A stretch of 64,000 bases of DNA. Origin: JAKFWI01 sp031398975. Its GTDB lineage: Bacteria; Pseudomonadota; Alphaproteobacteria; Caulobacterales; Aquidulcibacteraceae. Of the stretch, positions 43,134 through 51,708 are shown piece by piece (position 1 is the first letter of the stretch; the number at the start of each line of letters is the position of its first letter). The stretch covers positions 28,830 to 92,829 of the forward strand of contig JANNOI010000049.1 of assembly GCA_031398975.1 (NCBI GenBank), read 5' to 3'. Under the pieces are notes generated by a model. That model searched no databases, was not told the origin of the DNA, and saw nothing but the letters and a program-made list of their open reading frames with translations. The position numbers were made by a program, and so were the translations under genes.

Positions 43134-44561
43134 ATGACGCCAGAGGCGGCGATCTACAAGGCGGCGCACGCTGCGTCGCCCGTACGGACCGTTCTCTACG
43201 GCCGGGCTGAGGCGTGCAGCGACGCGCGCGTCGAAGCCCTCGCCGCCCAGCGCTTCGAGGTCGTTGAACGGGTTGACGTCGGCGCGAGCCCGGACTGGGG
43301 GCGGCAGGGGACTCTCGCTGCGGAGGCGGCGGTCTGGTGCGGCCCGCTGGAGGCGCAAGCTGCGCGCGCGTTCCTTGCGCACGCCAACGCAAAGGGGCTC
43401 GCCGCGCTGGTCGCAAGGGGCGACCCCTCCGCCGGCGTGCGGCCGCTGGAGATGGCCGATATGCTGGCGCGGCCCGCCGATGGCGCGGCCTCGGCTGGGG
43501 CGCGGGCTTCGATCGAGGGGCGGCGCGTTCTGGTGACCGGCGCGGGCGGCAGTATCGGCTCGGAGCTCGTGCGCCAGATCGCGGCGTTGGACCCGGGCCA
43601 TCTGATCCTGCTCGATAATTCCGAGTTCAATCTCTATTCCATCGACCAGACGCTCCAGGGCGCGGGGGATGCCGCACGCACGCTCGCCCTGTGCGACATC
43701 CGCGACGGCGAGGCCGTCCAGCGCTGGTTCTCCCGCACCCGTCCGGAGATCGTGTTCCACGCCGCCGCGCTGAAGCAGGTGCCGCTGGTGGAAGCCCATG
43801 CCGGGGAAGGGGTGCTCACCAACGTGCTGGGCACCCGCCAAATCGCCGCCGCCTGCCTCAAAGCGCGCGCGCACATGGTTCTGGTGTCCACGGACAAGGC
43901 GGTGAGCCCCTCCAACGCCATGGGGGCCACCAAGCGGCTGGCGGAGCTCTATTGCCAGGCGCTCGATCGCCGCCCCATGGCGGGCGACGGCGCGCGCTTT
44001 CTCACGGCGCGGCTGGGCAATGTGCTGGGGTCGGCGGGCTCGGTGGCGCCGCTGTTCGAGCGCCAGATCGCCTCGGGCGGGCCGGTCACCGTCACCCACC
44101 CCGACGTGACGCGCTTTTTCATCACCATCCCCCAGGCCGCCGCCTTCCTGCTGGAGAGCCTGGCCATTGGGCTCGCCGACGCCCAGACGCGCGGCGCCGC
44201 CCACGTGCTGGACATGGGCGCCCCGATAAGCCTGGTGGATTTCGCGCGCGACATGATCCGTCTGAAGGGCCTGCGCCCGGAGGTGGACGTGGCGATCGCC
44301 TTCATCGGCCTGCGCCCGGGGGAGAAGGTGAACGAGCAATTGGTGGGCGAGGACGAATGGATCGCGCGCCGCCCGGGCGCCCGGATCATGGCGGTGCGCG
44401 CCCCCGGCCGCGATCTCGCGCGCCTGGAGCAGGAGATGGACGCCCTGGTGCGCCTCGCCCGCGCGGGCCGCGACGACATGGTCAAGGCCGCGCTGATGGG
44501 CCAGGCCGAGCCCGTCGCCATAGCGCATTCAGCGCCTGTGGCCGCGCCTCTAGCCGGCTGA
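43134..44561 (+). CDS. CapD/FlmA-like NDP-sugar dehydratase
   Basis: A 475-residue extended-SDR enzyme. The N-terminal 125 residues are a poorly conserved Rossmann-like region in place of the usual TM domain; the SDR core opens VLVTGAGGSIGSELVRQI near residue 136. HAAALKQVPLVE and STDKAVSPSNAMGATKR are the WbpM/CapD/PglF signature (Ser-Met-Lys in place of Ser-Tyr-Lys); RPGEKVNEQL near the end. It likely dehydrates UDP-GlcNAc for polysaccharide sugars. Its end overlaps the convergent Gfo/Idh gene by 12 bp. Confidence 0.85.
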   Translation: MTPEAAIYKAAHAASPVRTVLYGRAEACSDARVEALAAQRFEVVERVDVGASPDWGRQGTLAAEAAVWCGPLEAQAARAFLAHANAKGLAALVARGDPSAGVRPLEMADMLARPADGAASAGARASIEGRRVLVTGAGGSIGSELVRQIAALDPGHLILLDNSEFNLYSIDQTLQGAGDAARTLALCDIRDGEAVQRWFSRTRPEIVFHAAALKQVPLVEAHAGEGVLTNVLGTRQIAAACLKARAHMVLVSTDKAVSPSNAMGATKRLAELYCQALDRRPMAGDGARFLTARLGNVLGSAGSVAPLFERQIASGGPVTVTHPDVTRFFITIPQAAAFLLESLAIGLADAQTRGAAHVLDMGAPISLVDFARDMIRLKGLRPEVDVAIAFIGLRPGEKVNEQLVGEDEWIARRPGARIMAVRAPGRDLARLEQEMDALVRLARAGRDDMVKAALMGQAEPVAIAHSAPVAAPLAG

Positions 44562-45446
44562 AGCGGCCCGATCGATCGCTTCCGCGAGCGCCACCGCCGC
44601 CACGCCTGAGGCGCCCGCCGATCCGCCCTCCATCGCCGCCGCGAGGAAGGCGTCCGCGCCGCGACCTAAAGGGTCGGGGACCTTGGCGGCGAAATCGGGG
44701 TCGAGCGGGAAGGACGTCGTGTTCTCGAACGTGCGCGCCAGGAAATCCACGGCCACCTCCCCGCTCGGATAGCGCGCGCGCAGCAGGCGGCGGCGGGCGG
44801 GCGCGACGCGGCTCGCGATGAAACGGGCTTCCCCGGCCGGGTATTCAAGGCGCGCCTCCACCTGATCGAGCAACGCGCCGTGCACCGCGCTCCCGCGTCC
44901 CTCCACGCGCAGCGGCGCGCGCCCGAACAGGAGCGCGGCGAGATCGAGATCATGGATCATCAGATCGAACGTCACGCTCACATCCATGCCGCGCCCGGTG
45001 AACGGGCCCTCGCGCACGCTCTCCACCGCCAGCGGCCGTTCCGGCGCCGCCAGCAGGCCCATCGCCTCGAGCACGAAGCGCTCCTGGTGGCCGGTCTGCA
45101 GGTGGAGGCCCGCGGCGCGCGCGGTCGCGGCCAGTTCCTCGGCGTGGGGCAGCGTCGTCGCCAACGGCTTTTCCATCAGCACGTGCAGCCCCGCCGCCAG
45201 CGCTTGCTGGCCAAGCGTGAAATGCGTGCGCGCCGGCGTCGCGATCACCACCGCCTCGCAGGCCTCGAGCAGCGCCTCGACGCTCGCGAAAGCGCGTGCG
45301 CCATGCTGTTCCGCCAGCGCCCCCGCACGGGCGGCGTCGGCATCATAGAGGCCCTGAAACGCGGAGGCGGGCGCGGCGGCCAGCTTGGCGGCGTGATTGG
45401 CCCCGAAGGCGCCCGCGCCGATCAGGCCGGTTCTCAGTGTGCTCAT
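44550..45446 (-). CDS. Gfo/Idh/MocA family oxidoreductase
   Basis: A 298-residue NAD(P)-dependent oxidoreductase. LIGAGAFGANHAAKL opens the dinucleotide domain, ATPARTHFTLGQQALAAGLHVLMEKPLA contains the EKP catalytic motif, followed by QERFVLEAMGLL and a substrate domain with FDLMIHDLDLAALL. It probably acts on an NDP-sugar. Start ATG 45446 fits the first strand. Convergent with the CapD-like gene. Confidence 0.85.
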   Translation of the reverse strand: MSTLRTGLIGAGAFGANHAAKLAAAPASAFQGLYDADAARAGALAEQHGARAFASVEALLEACEAVVIATPARTHFTLGQQALAAGLHVLMEKPLATTLPHAEELAATARAAGLHLQTGHQERFVLEAMGLLAAPERPLAVESVREGPFTGRGMDVSVTFDLMIHDLDLAALLFGRAPLRVEGRGSAVHGALLDQVEARLEYPAGEARFIASRVAPARRRLLRARYPSGEVAVDFLARTFENTTSFPLDPDFAAKVPDPLGRGADAFLAAAMEGGSAGASGVAAVALAEAIDRAASAG

Positions 45447-45536
45447 GGGCGGGTTGAAGCGTCCGGGCGGGCCCCGCGCAAGGGCGGGGGCGGGGAAAAG
45501 TTGTCGCGCGTTGTCGCTCTCGGGCAAGGTGGGGCG

Positions 45537-46139
45537 ATGCAAACCCTGTTTCCCTTGGCGCCGGTGTTTCTGGATTTGGCGGGGCGCCCGGTGCTGTTTT
45601 TGGCTGCGGACGCGGCCTGCGCGCGCGCCGCGCGCGCGATGTTGGATGCCGGGGCCGGCGTCACGCTGTTCGATCCGGCCCCTTGCGCGGAGGCCGAGAC
45701 CCTGGCCCCGCCCGCGCGCCTGGTGCGCCGGCGCTGGCGGTTAAGCGACGTGCGCGCCGCTGCGTTGGTGGTGGCGGGCGCCGGGGAGAAGCGCCCGATG
45801 CGCGCGCGCTTGGCCGCCAAGGGCGCGCGGGCGATTTTCCTGATGCTCGAGACGCCCGCCTTGTCCGACATCGTGCTGGGGGAGATCGCGGCGCGCGGGC
45901 CGCTGGCGCTGGGCGTCTCGTCGGGCGGGCTTCCCCCCGCGCTCGCCCACGCGGTGCGCGAGCGGATCGAGGAGGCCGCGCCCGCCCCGCTCGCGGGCTT
46001 CTTCGAGGCCGCCGCCCGCCTTGGGCCGACGCTGGAGGCGGGGCTTGCGGACCCGGCCGGCTTCTGGCGCGCCGCGCTGCTGGCGGCGATCACCGAGCGG
46101 CCGGGGGATTGGGCGGCCTGGCTGCGGGCGCGCGCTTAG
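45537..46139 (+). CDS. CysG N-terminal-domain (precorrin-2 dehydrogenase/Met8p)-like protein
   Basis: A 200-residue protein with FLDLAGRPVLFLAADAACARAARAML, an NAD-binding start, and LGVSSGGLPPALAHAVRERIE, the siroheme-synthase N-domain signature. Those enzymes oxidise precorrin-2 to sirohydrochlorin. No sulfur-assimilation gene is adjacent, but metX follows downstream in the same direction, suggesting a sulfur-metabolism neighbourhood. Confidence 0.8.
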   Translation: MQTLFPLAPVFLDLAGRPVLFLAADAACARAARAMLDAGAGVTLFDPAPCAEAETLAPPARLVRRRWRLSDVRAAALVVAGAGEKRPMRARLAAKGARAIFLMLETPALSDIVLGEIAARGPLALGVSSGGLPPALAHAVRERIEEAAPAPLAGFFEAAARLGPTLEAGLADPAGFWRAALLAAITERPGDWAAWLRARA

Positions 46140-46224
46140 GCGGGCGGGCAGGCGGGCCCGCTTGCTCAGAGCAAGTCGTCGCGTTGGCGCTGTGTTTGGC
46201 GGATGGCTCGCGCTATGAAGGGGG

Positions 46225-47401
46225 ATGACTCACGTCGTTTCGCGCGTTGGCCGATGGACCACCGGAGGCCTCAGATCGATCACGTTCGGGATCGACCAGC
46301 CGCTCCAGCTCTCCAACGGATCAAACCTCGCCCCGCTCACCATCGCCTACGAAACCTATGGCGCGCTGAACGTGGAAAAGAGCAACGCCGTACTCGTCTG
46401 CCACGCGCTGACGGGGGATCAGTTCGTCGCTTCGCCCAATCCGGTGACGGGGCGCCCCGCCTGGTGGCCGCGTGTGGTGGGGCCGGGCAAGGCGATCGAC
46501 ACCAACCGCTTTTTCGTGATTTGCGCCAATGTGCTGGGCGGCTGCATGGGCACGACCGGGCCCGCCGCGCCCGCCCCCCGACGGGGCGCCCTACGGCCTG
46601 CGCTTTCCGGTGATCACGGTGGCCGACATGGTGCGCGCCCAGGCCATGCTGATCGAGGCGCTAGGCATCAAGGACCTGTTCTGCGTGATCGGGGGCTCGA
46701 TCGGGGGCATGCAGGCGCTGCAATGGGCGGCGGCCTACCCCGCGAAAGTGTTCGCCTGCGTGCCCATCGCCACCGCCGCGCGCCATTCCGCCCAAAACAT
46801 CGCATTCTACGAAGTGGGCCGCCAGGCGATCATGGCCGATCCCGACTGGCGGGGCGGGGAGTACCACGCCTCCGAGGTCCGCCCCGACAAGGGCCTCGCG
46901 GTGGCGCGCATGGCCGCCCACATCACCTATCTGTCCGAAGCGGGCTTGCGCCGGAAGTTCGACCGCGGGCTGCAGCAGCGGGACGGCTTCTCCTTCGGCT
47001 TCAACGCCGATTTCCAGGTGGAATCCTATCTGCGCCACCAGGGCCAAAGTTTCGTCGACCGGTTCGACGCCAACGCCTACCTCTACATCACGAGAGCGAT
47101 CGACTACTTTGATCTCGCGCAGGATTATGGCGGCTCCCTCGCGCAGGCCTTCAAGGAGAGCGCGACCCGGTTCTGCGTGTTTTCCTTCTCCAGCGACTGG
47201 CATTATCCCCCGTTCGACAACAAGGCGATCGCTCGGGCGCTGGTGTCGGCCGGGTGTGAGGTGTCCTATGTGGAGGTGGAGACCGACAAGGGGCACGACG
47301 CCTTCCTGCTCGAAGAGCCGGTGTTCCTGCAGGGCCTGACAGGCTTCATCGACGCCGCCGCCGCCGCGCGGGGCCTCGCGCTCAAGGTTCCGCGCGGATG
47401 A
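46225..47401 (+). pseudogene. metX: homoserine O-acetyltransferase with a frameshift
   Basis: Reads as MetX (homoserine O-acetyl- or succinyltransferase, alpha/beta-hydrolase fold) in two frames. The first frame (46225 to about 46573) gives FGIDQPLQLSNGSNLAPLTIAY and NVLGGCMGTTGPA; the second gives PYGLRFPVITVADMVRAQ, catalytic elbow IGGSIGGMQAL and the C-terminal GHDAFLLEEP. The switch lies at a C6 run, 46574-46579; removing one C restores GPAAPAPDGAPYGL. It may be a sequencing or true frameshift; the rest is intact and metW follows. If the frame is real the gene is broken. Confidence 0.85.
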
Positions 47402-47423
47402 CCGGCAGCCGAAAGCCGTGCTG

Positions 47424-48038
47424 ATGAGCCCCGACAAGATCCGCGCCGATTATTCCGTGATCCTGGACATGGTGGCCCCCGGCTCGCGCGTGCTGGACGT
47501 GGGCTGCGGGGACGGCGCGCTGCTGCAGCTCCTGGCGCGCGAGCGCGCCGCCAAGGGGCGCGGGGTGGAGCTCAGTCAGACCGGGGTGAACGCCTGCGTC
47601 GCCAAGGGCCTCTCGGTAGTGCAGGGCGACGCCGACCGCGACCTCGCCGCCTATCCCGACAACGCCTTCGACTATGTGATCCTGTCCAAGACCATCCAGG
47701 CGGTGCGCCGCCCCGGCGACGTGCTGAAGGAATTGCTGCGGGTGGGCGAGCGCGGGATCGTCTCGCTGCCGAATTTCGGCCATTGGCGGATGCGCCTAAG
47801 CCTTGTGTCGCGCGGGCGCATGCCGGTGACGACCGCGCTGCCCGCGGCATGGCACGAGACGGAGAACGTCCATCTGTGCACGGTGCGCGATTTCGCAGAA
47901 CTCGCCGGCGCGCTCGGGCTCCGGGTGGAGCGGGCGGTGCCCATCACCAATGGCGAGCCCGGCGCCCCGTTCGCCCGCACGCTGTGGCGGGCGAACTGGT
48001 TTGCGGAAGAGGCGGTGTTTTTGCTGAACCGGGCGTGA
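47424..48038 (+). CDS. metW: methionine biosynthesis protein MetW
   Basis: A 204-residue SAM-methyltransferase-fold protein that associates with MetX. RADYSVILDMVAPGSRVLDVGCGDGALL carries motif I; VILSKTIQAVRRPGDVLKELLRVG, SLPNFGHWRMRLSLVSRGRMP and WHETENVHLCT are MetW-typical. Start at ATG 47424, or GTG two codons earlier. It lies 22 bp after metX and is normally its operon partner. Confidence 0.92.
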   Translation: MSPDKIRADYSVILDMVAPGSRVLDVGCGDGALLQLLARERAAKGRGVELSQTGVNACVAKGLSVVQGDADRDLAAYPDNAFDYVILSKTIQAVRRPGDVLKELLRVGERGIVSLPNFGHWRMRLSLVSRGRMPVTTALPAAWHETENVHLCTVRDFAELAGALGLRVERAVPITNGEPGAPFARTLWRANWFAEEAVFLLNRA

Positions 48039-48039
48039 A

Positions 48040-48057
48040 GCGGGCGCGTGCGCCCGC
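48040..48057. terminator. possible hairpin between convergent metW and OMP genes
   Basis: Perfect stem GCGGGCGC (48040-48047) and GCGCCCGC (48050-48057), loop GT, no T run. May slow transcription from either side; weak as a terminator. Confidence 0.4.
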
Positions 48058-48105
48058 CTCCGCCCCTCGCCCCTGCTCCCGCCCCAGCCTTTGCCTCTGC
48101 AAGGC

Positions 48106-48933
48106 TCACTTCCCGAAGCGGTAATTCACCGTGAAGCGCACCGAGGAGAATTCGAAATCCTCCGAACTGCGCCGCAGGTCCGTCCCCGCGCTATTCACCA
48201 GCAGGAACGGATTGGTGGCCGGGGCGGGGGGGCCGGAGCGGACGACGTAATCGTCGTCTTCCAGGCTGGTATAGAGGTATTCCGCGCCCAGGCTAATCCG
48301 GGGCGAGACTTTCAGCTCGGCGCCTGCGCCCAATTGGTACCCGGTGGTGTCGTCGTCGCCCTTCTGGGTGAAGGTGTTGGCGGTGTTGGAGGTGGCGAAG
48401 CGGTGGTCCACGTCCGCGTAGGCGAAACCGCCCGTGGCGTAGAGCAGCGCGTCCTTGAAGGCGTAGCCGGCGCGGGCCCGCGCGGCGGCCAGCCAGCGCA
48501 CTTCCCGGGTGAAGGTGTAATAGGCCGGGGTGGTGGAGAAGGAGGTGGTCCCGTCCGCGACATTGGCTTGGCTCACCTCGGCGACGCCGCCCAGGATGAA
48601 ATTGCCGAACGCGAAATCGTAGCCGGCGCGGAGCCCGTAATCGATGGCTTTCTCGTCACCCTTGCAGCCCTCGGCCGGAGTGCGCCCGCGGGCGCGCCCG
48701 TCGCAGAAGCCGGGCGAGAACGCGTTGGCGCCGGCGGCGGTGCGCACCGTATCGTTGAACCCGCCGTCGAGATTGGTGTCGAACAGGGTGGTTTCGCCGT
48801 CATCGTCGTGGCCGAAGGCGTAGCCGACATGCCCCCCGATATAAGGCCCGCTCCAGCCCCCATCCTGCGCCAGAGCGCTGCTGCCGACGCCCGCCACGAA
48901 CAGGCCGAGCGCCGCGGTAACCAAGTCCCTCAT
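48106..48933 (-). CDS. outer-membrane beta-barrel protein
   Basis: A 275-residue protein with a Sec signal ending AQDG and an 8-stranded-type barrel: WSGPYIGGHVGYAFGH starts it, DYGLRAGYDFAFG and RFTVNYRFGK end it with an aromatic, as in OMP_b-brl porin-like proteins (OmpA/Omp25-31-type). It contains a Cys pair in an extracellular loop (FCDG, GCKGDE). It diverges from the ECF sigma factor across 282 bp and may be one of its targets, which is untested. Confidence 0.82.
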   Translation of the reverse strand: MRDLVTAALGLFVAGVGSSALAQDGGWSGPYIGGHVGYAFGHDDDGETTLFDTNLDGGFNDTVRTAAGANAFSPGFCDGRARGRTPAEGCKGDEKAIDYGLRAGYDFAFGNFILGGVAEVSQANVADGTTSFSTTPAYYTFTREVRWLAAARARAGYAFKDALLYATGGFAYADVDHRFATSNTANTFTQKGDDDTTGYQLGAGAELKVSPRISLGAEYLYTSLEDDDYVVRSGPPAPATNPFLLVNSAGTDLRRSSEDFEFSSVRFTVNYRFGK

Positions 48934-49115
48934 GATATCGCTTCCTCACGCCACGGGGAAAGATCGATACGGTGAAGAGCCCCGACGCCCGAGCGACAGC
49001 GCGCTCTGTGGCGGAAGAACGCCGCGTTCGGCCTCGCCGAGGCCCTTCTACCGGTGTGAGCCGTGGGCGCTCACCGTCTGGGTACAAGCGGGGCGGCCCC
49101 CTGGATGCGCGGGGC

Positions 49116-49150
49116 GGAAAAATATTCTGCGGGAAAACGGGGTGACCCGG
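49116..49150 (+). promoter_or_regulatory. possible ECF-type promoter of the sigma/anti-sigma pair
   Basis: The segment has an A-rich GGAAAAATATT (49116-49126) and then GGGAAAACGGGGTGACC, a pattern seen before autoregulated ECF sigma genes. No experimental start is known, and the match is by eye only. Confidence 0.28.
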
Positions 49151-49215
49151 GGCCGCGCCTATGTCATCGACCCAAGCCGGAGCGGGAGCGCAGGCGAGGG
49201 AGCGCGAAGAGCCAG

Positions 49216-49797
49216 ATGCCGCAGAGCCAGGGGCATGCGCCGGTAAGGGAGAGCCCGCCGCCTCCCGGGGGCCATGAGGCGGGCCTGGCCGCCTGCGCGC
49301 GCGGAGATCTGAGCGCCCTGCAAGCCCTCTATCAGGCCGAGGCGGGGCCGATGCTCGGGGTGGCGCGGCGCATATTGCGGCGGCGCACGCTCGCGGAGGA
49401 GGCCGTGCACGACGCCTTCGTGCTGATCTGGCGCAATGCGCAGAGCTTCGATCCCCAGCGCGGCTCCGCCCGCGCCTGGATGTACGCCGTGCTGCGCCAT
49501 CGGGCGCTGAACATGCTGCGCGCGGAACAGCGGCTCGAATTGTCCGAAAGCCCCGAAGAGGCCGAGCAGCCGGACGGCCAGGAAGACCCCGAAGCGGTGG
49601 TGGCGCGCTTGTCCGAGGAGAAGGCGCTGAAGGCCTGCCTCGACCGGCTGGAGCCCAAACGGCGCGCGGCGATCGTGATGGCGTATGTGCACGGGCTCAC
49701 CCACGCAGAGCTGGCAGGCCGGCTCGATCTGCCCCTGGGGACGGTGAAATCCTGGATCCGGCGCGGTCTGTCGAGCCTGCGGGAGTGTCTGGGATGA
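49216..49797 (+). CDS. ECF-type RNA polymerase sigma factor (SigK-like)
   Basis: A 193-residue sigma factor. Sigma2 region: DLSALQALYQAEAGPMLGVARRILRRRTLAEEAVHDAFVLIWRNA, with AWMYAVLRHRALNMLR; sigma4: LEPKRRAAIVMAYVHGLTHAELAGRLDLPLGTVKSWIRRGL, the helix-turn-helix end. It is followed with overlap by a zinc-free RskA-like anti-sigma gene. Start ATG 49216 is uncertain; GTG or upstream starts exist. Stimulus and regulon unknown. Confidence 0.88.
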   Translation: MPQSQGHAPVRESPPPPGGHEAGLAACARGDLSALQALYQAEAGPMLGVARRILRRRTLAEEAVHDAFVLIWRNAQSFDPQRGSARAWMYAVLRHRALNMLRAEQRLELSESPEEAEQPDGQEDPEAVVARLSEEKALKACLDRLEPKRRAAIVMAYVHGLTHAELAGRLDLPLGTVKSWIRRGLSSLRECLG

Positions 49798-50510
49798 GCG
49801 GGGAGGATCGCGATCTCCTGGCCGGGGAATATGTGGCGGGGCTGATGAGCCCGGAGGCCGAGCAGGCGTTCGCCCGCCGGCTCACCCGCGACAAGGCCTT
49901 GGCGGCGCTGGTGGAGGATTGGCGCGCCCGGCTCGCGCCGCTGGACGATACTGCCGCCGCGGAGCCCGCCCCGCCCGCGCTCTGGGACCGGATCGCTGCT
50001 TCCGCCGCAGCCGCACCGGCGCCGGCCCGCGCCGCGCCTCGTCGGGCGCCGTGGCGGTTCCGTTCCGGCTGGTGGGAAAGCCTCGCCTTCTGGCGCGGGG
50101 CGGGGCTCGCCGCGGCGAGCGCGGCCGCGCTGCTGCTGGTGGCGCTGGGGGTGCAGACCTGGCGGGCGGAGCGGACGCCCACCATGGTGGCGGTGCTCTT
50201 GTCGGACGCGGCGCGCCCGGTGGCGGTGGTGAATACGTTCGAGGACGGCCGGGTGGAGCTCGTGCCGCTCGCCGCCATCGAGGTGCCGCAGGGCCGGGCG
50301 CTCGAGATCTGGACAATGTGGGACAAGGCGCTGGGCCCGAAATCGATCGGGGTGATCCCCAGGGCCGAGACGACGCCGCTGCGCCTCGACCGCGTGCCGC
50401 TGGCCCCCGATCAATTCTTCGCCATCTCCATCGAGCCCGCCGGCGGATCGCCCACCGGCGCGCCCACGGGGCCGGTGGTCGCGCAGGGTGTGACGAACAC
50501 GGCCCTGTAA
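49794..50510 (+). CDS. RskA-like anti-sigma factor, membrane protein
   Basis: A 238-residue protein. The cytoplasmic N-terminal helical region (LLAGEYVAGLMSPEAEQAFARRLTRDKAL, the anti-sigma domain) holds the sigma factor; a TM helix near residues 103-122 (AGLAAASAAALLLVALGV) and a periplasmic RskA domain with EVPQGRALEIWTMWD and GPKSIGVIP follow. It overlaps the sigma gene by ATGA and would release it upon an envelope signal. Confidence 0.85.
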   Translation: MSGEDRDLLAGEYVAGLMSPEAEQAFARRLTRDKALAALVEDWRARLAPLDDTAAAEPAPPALWDRIAASAAAAPAPARAAPRRAPWRFRSGWWESLAFWRGAGLAAASAAALLLVALGVQTWRAERTPTMVAVLLSDAARPVAVVNTFEDGRVELVPLAAIEVPQGRALEIWTMWDKALGPKSIGVIPRAETTPLRLDRVPLAPDQFFAISIEPAGGSPTGAPTGPVVAQGVTNTAL

Positions 50511-50537
50511 TGGGCTAGTCGTTAATGGGCTAGTCGT
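50508..50537. repeat. 15-bp tandem duplication spanning two stop codons
   Basis: TAATGGGCTAGTCGT occurs twice back to back (50508-50522, 50523-50537). The first copy starts in the stop codon of the anti-sigma gene; the second contains the PII stop codon region on the minus strand. Confidence 0.85.
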
Positions 50538-50874
50538 TCACCGCCTGGAGGTCGCGCTCGCCGGTGCGGATGCGGATGGCGGTGTCAAGGGTGACGATCC
50601 AGATCTTGCCGTCGCCGATCTTGCCGGTGCGGGCGGCCGCCATCAGCGCATCGGCGACGGAATCGGCCTTGTCCCGGGACACGATGATCTCGACCTTCAC
50701 CTTCGGCAGGAGCTTCACCTCGTATTCGGCCCCCCGGTAGACCTCCGTCTTGCCCTTCTGGCGGCCATAGCCGCGCACTTCCGTCACCGTCATGCCGGTC
50801 ACGCCTGCATCCTTCATGGCGTCGAGCACCGCGTCGAGGCGGCTTGGCTTTATGATGGCGGTGATCAGTTTCAT
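50530..50874 (-). CDS. glnB: PII nitrogen regulatory protein
   Basis: A 114-residue PII trimer subunit: MKLITAIIKPSRLDAVLDAM, T-loop TEVYRGAEYEVKLLPK with uridylylation site Tyr51, and TGKIGDGKIWIV near 83-94. It senses 2-oxoglutarate, ATP/ADP and glutamine. No amtB or glnA is adjacent, so GlnB versus GlnK cannot be settled. 31 bp separate it from the methyltransferase gene, in the same transcript. The C-terminus is slightly longer (AVND). Confidence 0.9.
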   Translation of the reverse strand: MKLITAIIKPSRLDAVLDAMKDAGVTGMTVTEVRGYGRQKGKTEVYRGAEYEVKLLPKVKVEIIVSRDKADSVADALMAAARTGKIGDGKIWIVTLDTAIRIRTGERDLQAVND

Positions 50875-50905
50875 GGGGCGCGCTCGCGAGGTCTGGGACG
50901 CGCAG

Positions 50906-51676
50906 TCAAGCCGCTTCGCCGGGCAGGGGCAAGGGCGCGGGCCGCGCGGGGCTTGCGCCGGCGGGCCTGGCCCGCATCGGGGCCTTGGCCAGCACCACCC
51001 GCCGGGGCGCGCCGGCGGCGTCGGCGTACAGGCGCTTGACCGCCTCCATCAGCACCACCCCGCCCAAGGCCGGCACGATGAATTCCCCCACGCGCTCCAG
51101 CGGCTCCGCCATCCCCGTCACCGGCTTCCAGTCGAGCGGGGGGGCGAACAGGGCGCGCGCCGACGCCGCCGGCTCGAACAGCGCTTCCCGCAGCAGCGCG
51201 CCAAGCTGGCTGCGCGCGAACGGGCGGCCATAGCCGAACGGCGTGCCCGTGCTCAGCGACCAGAGCCCCGCCCGGTTGGCCGCCACCACGATCAGGCGCC
51301 CCTCCGGGGCCATCACCCGCCACACCTCCCGCAGCAGCGCCCGCGGGGCTTCGGCCTCCTCCAGCGCATGCACAAGGAGCACGCGGTCGAAGATCGAATC
51401 GAGGAAAGGCAAGCGCGTCTCGTCCCCCAGCGCGCTCAAGGTGCGGTGCTCGGCGGGCCAGCGCTCGGCGCCCTGCGCTGCGGGCATCAGCGCCGTTACG
51501 CGGCGGGCGCCGGCGCGGTAGGGCTCCAGGAACGGGGTGCAATAGCCGAGGCCCATCACGTCCAAGCCGTCGGCGTGGGGCCAGACCGCGCCGATCCGGC
51601 GGGCGATCATGCGGTGGGCCACCTCGCCCAGGGGGGAGGCGTAGAAACGCTGCAGCGCGAGCACGTCGGCGCGCAC
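50906..51676 (-). CDS. SAM-dependent methyltransferase
   Basis: A 256-residue class I-type methyltransferase. Motif I is weak (LDVMGLGYCTPFLEPY), but VLLVHALEEAEAPRALLREVWRVMAPEGRLIVVAANRAGLWS is a clear fold. Similar genes occur beside gloB in alphaproteobacteria. No signal. It lies between glnB and the M2 peptidase gene, in the same direction (32 bp after it). Substrate unknown. Confidence 0.75.
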   Translation of the reverse strand: MRADVLALQRFYASPLGEVAHRMIARRIGAVWPHADGLDVMGLGYCTPFLEPYRAGARRVTALMPAAQGAERWPAEHRTLSALGDETRLPFLDSIFDRVLLVHALEEAEAPRALLREVWRVMAPEGRLIVVAANRAGLWSLSTGTPFGYGRPFARSQLGALLREALFEPAASARALFAPPLDWKPVTGMAEPLERVGEFIVPALGGVVLMEAVKRLYADAAGAPRRVVLAKAPMRARPAGASPARPAPLPLPGEAA

Positions 51677-51708
51677 GGCGCGTCAGCCGCGCGGGGAGCC
51701 GGGGGGCC

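Noticed and set aside
46140..46224. SAM riboswitch (SAM-II) before metX, and the CTTGCT/AGCAAG hairpin at 46161-46175
   Set aside because: No GATTTAA-type conserved core of SAM-II is seen; the short hairpin has no U-tract and no known partner.
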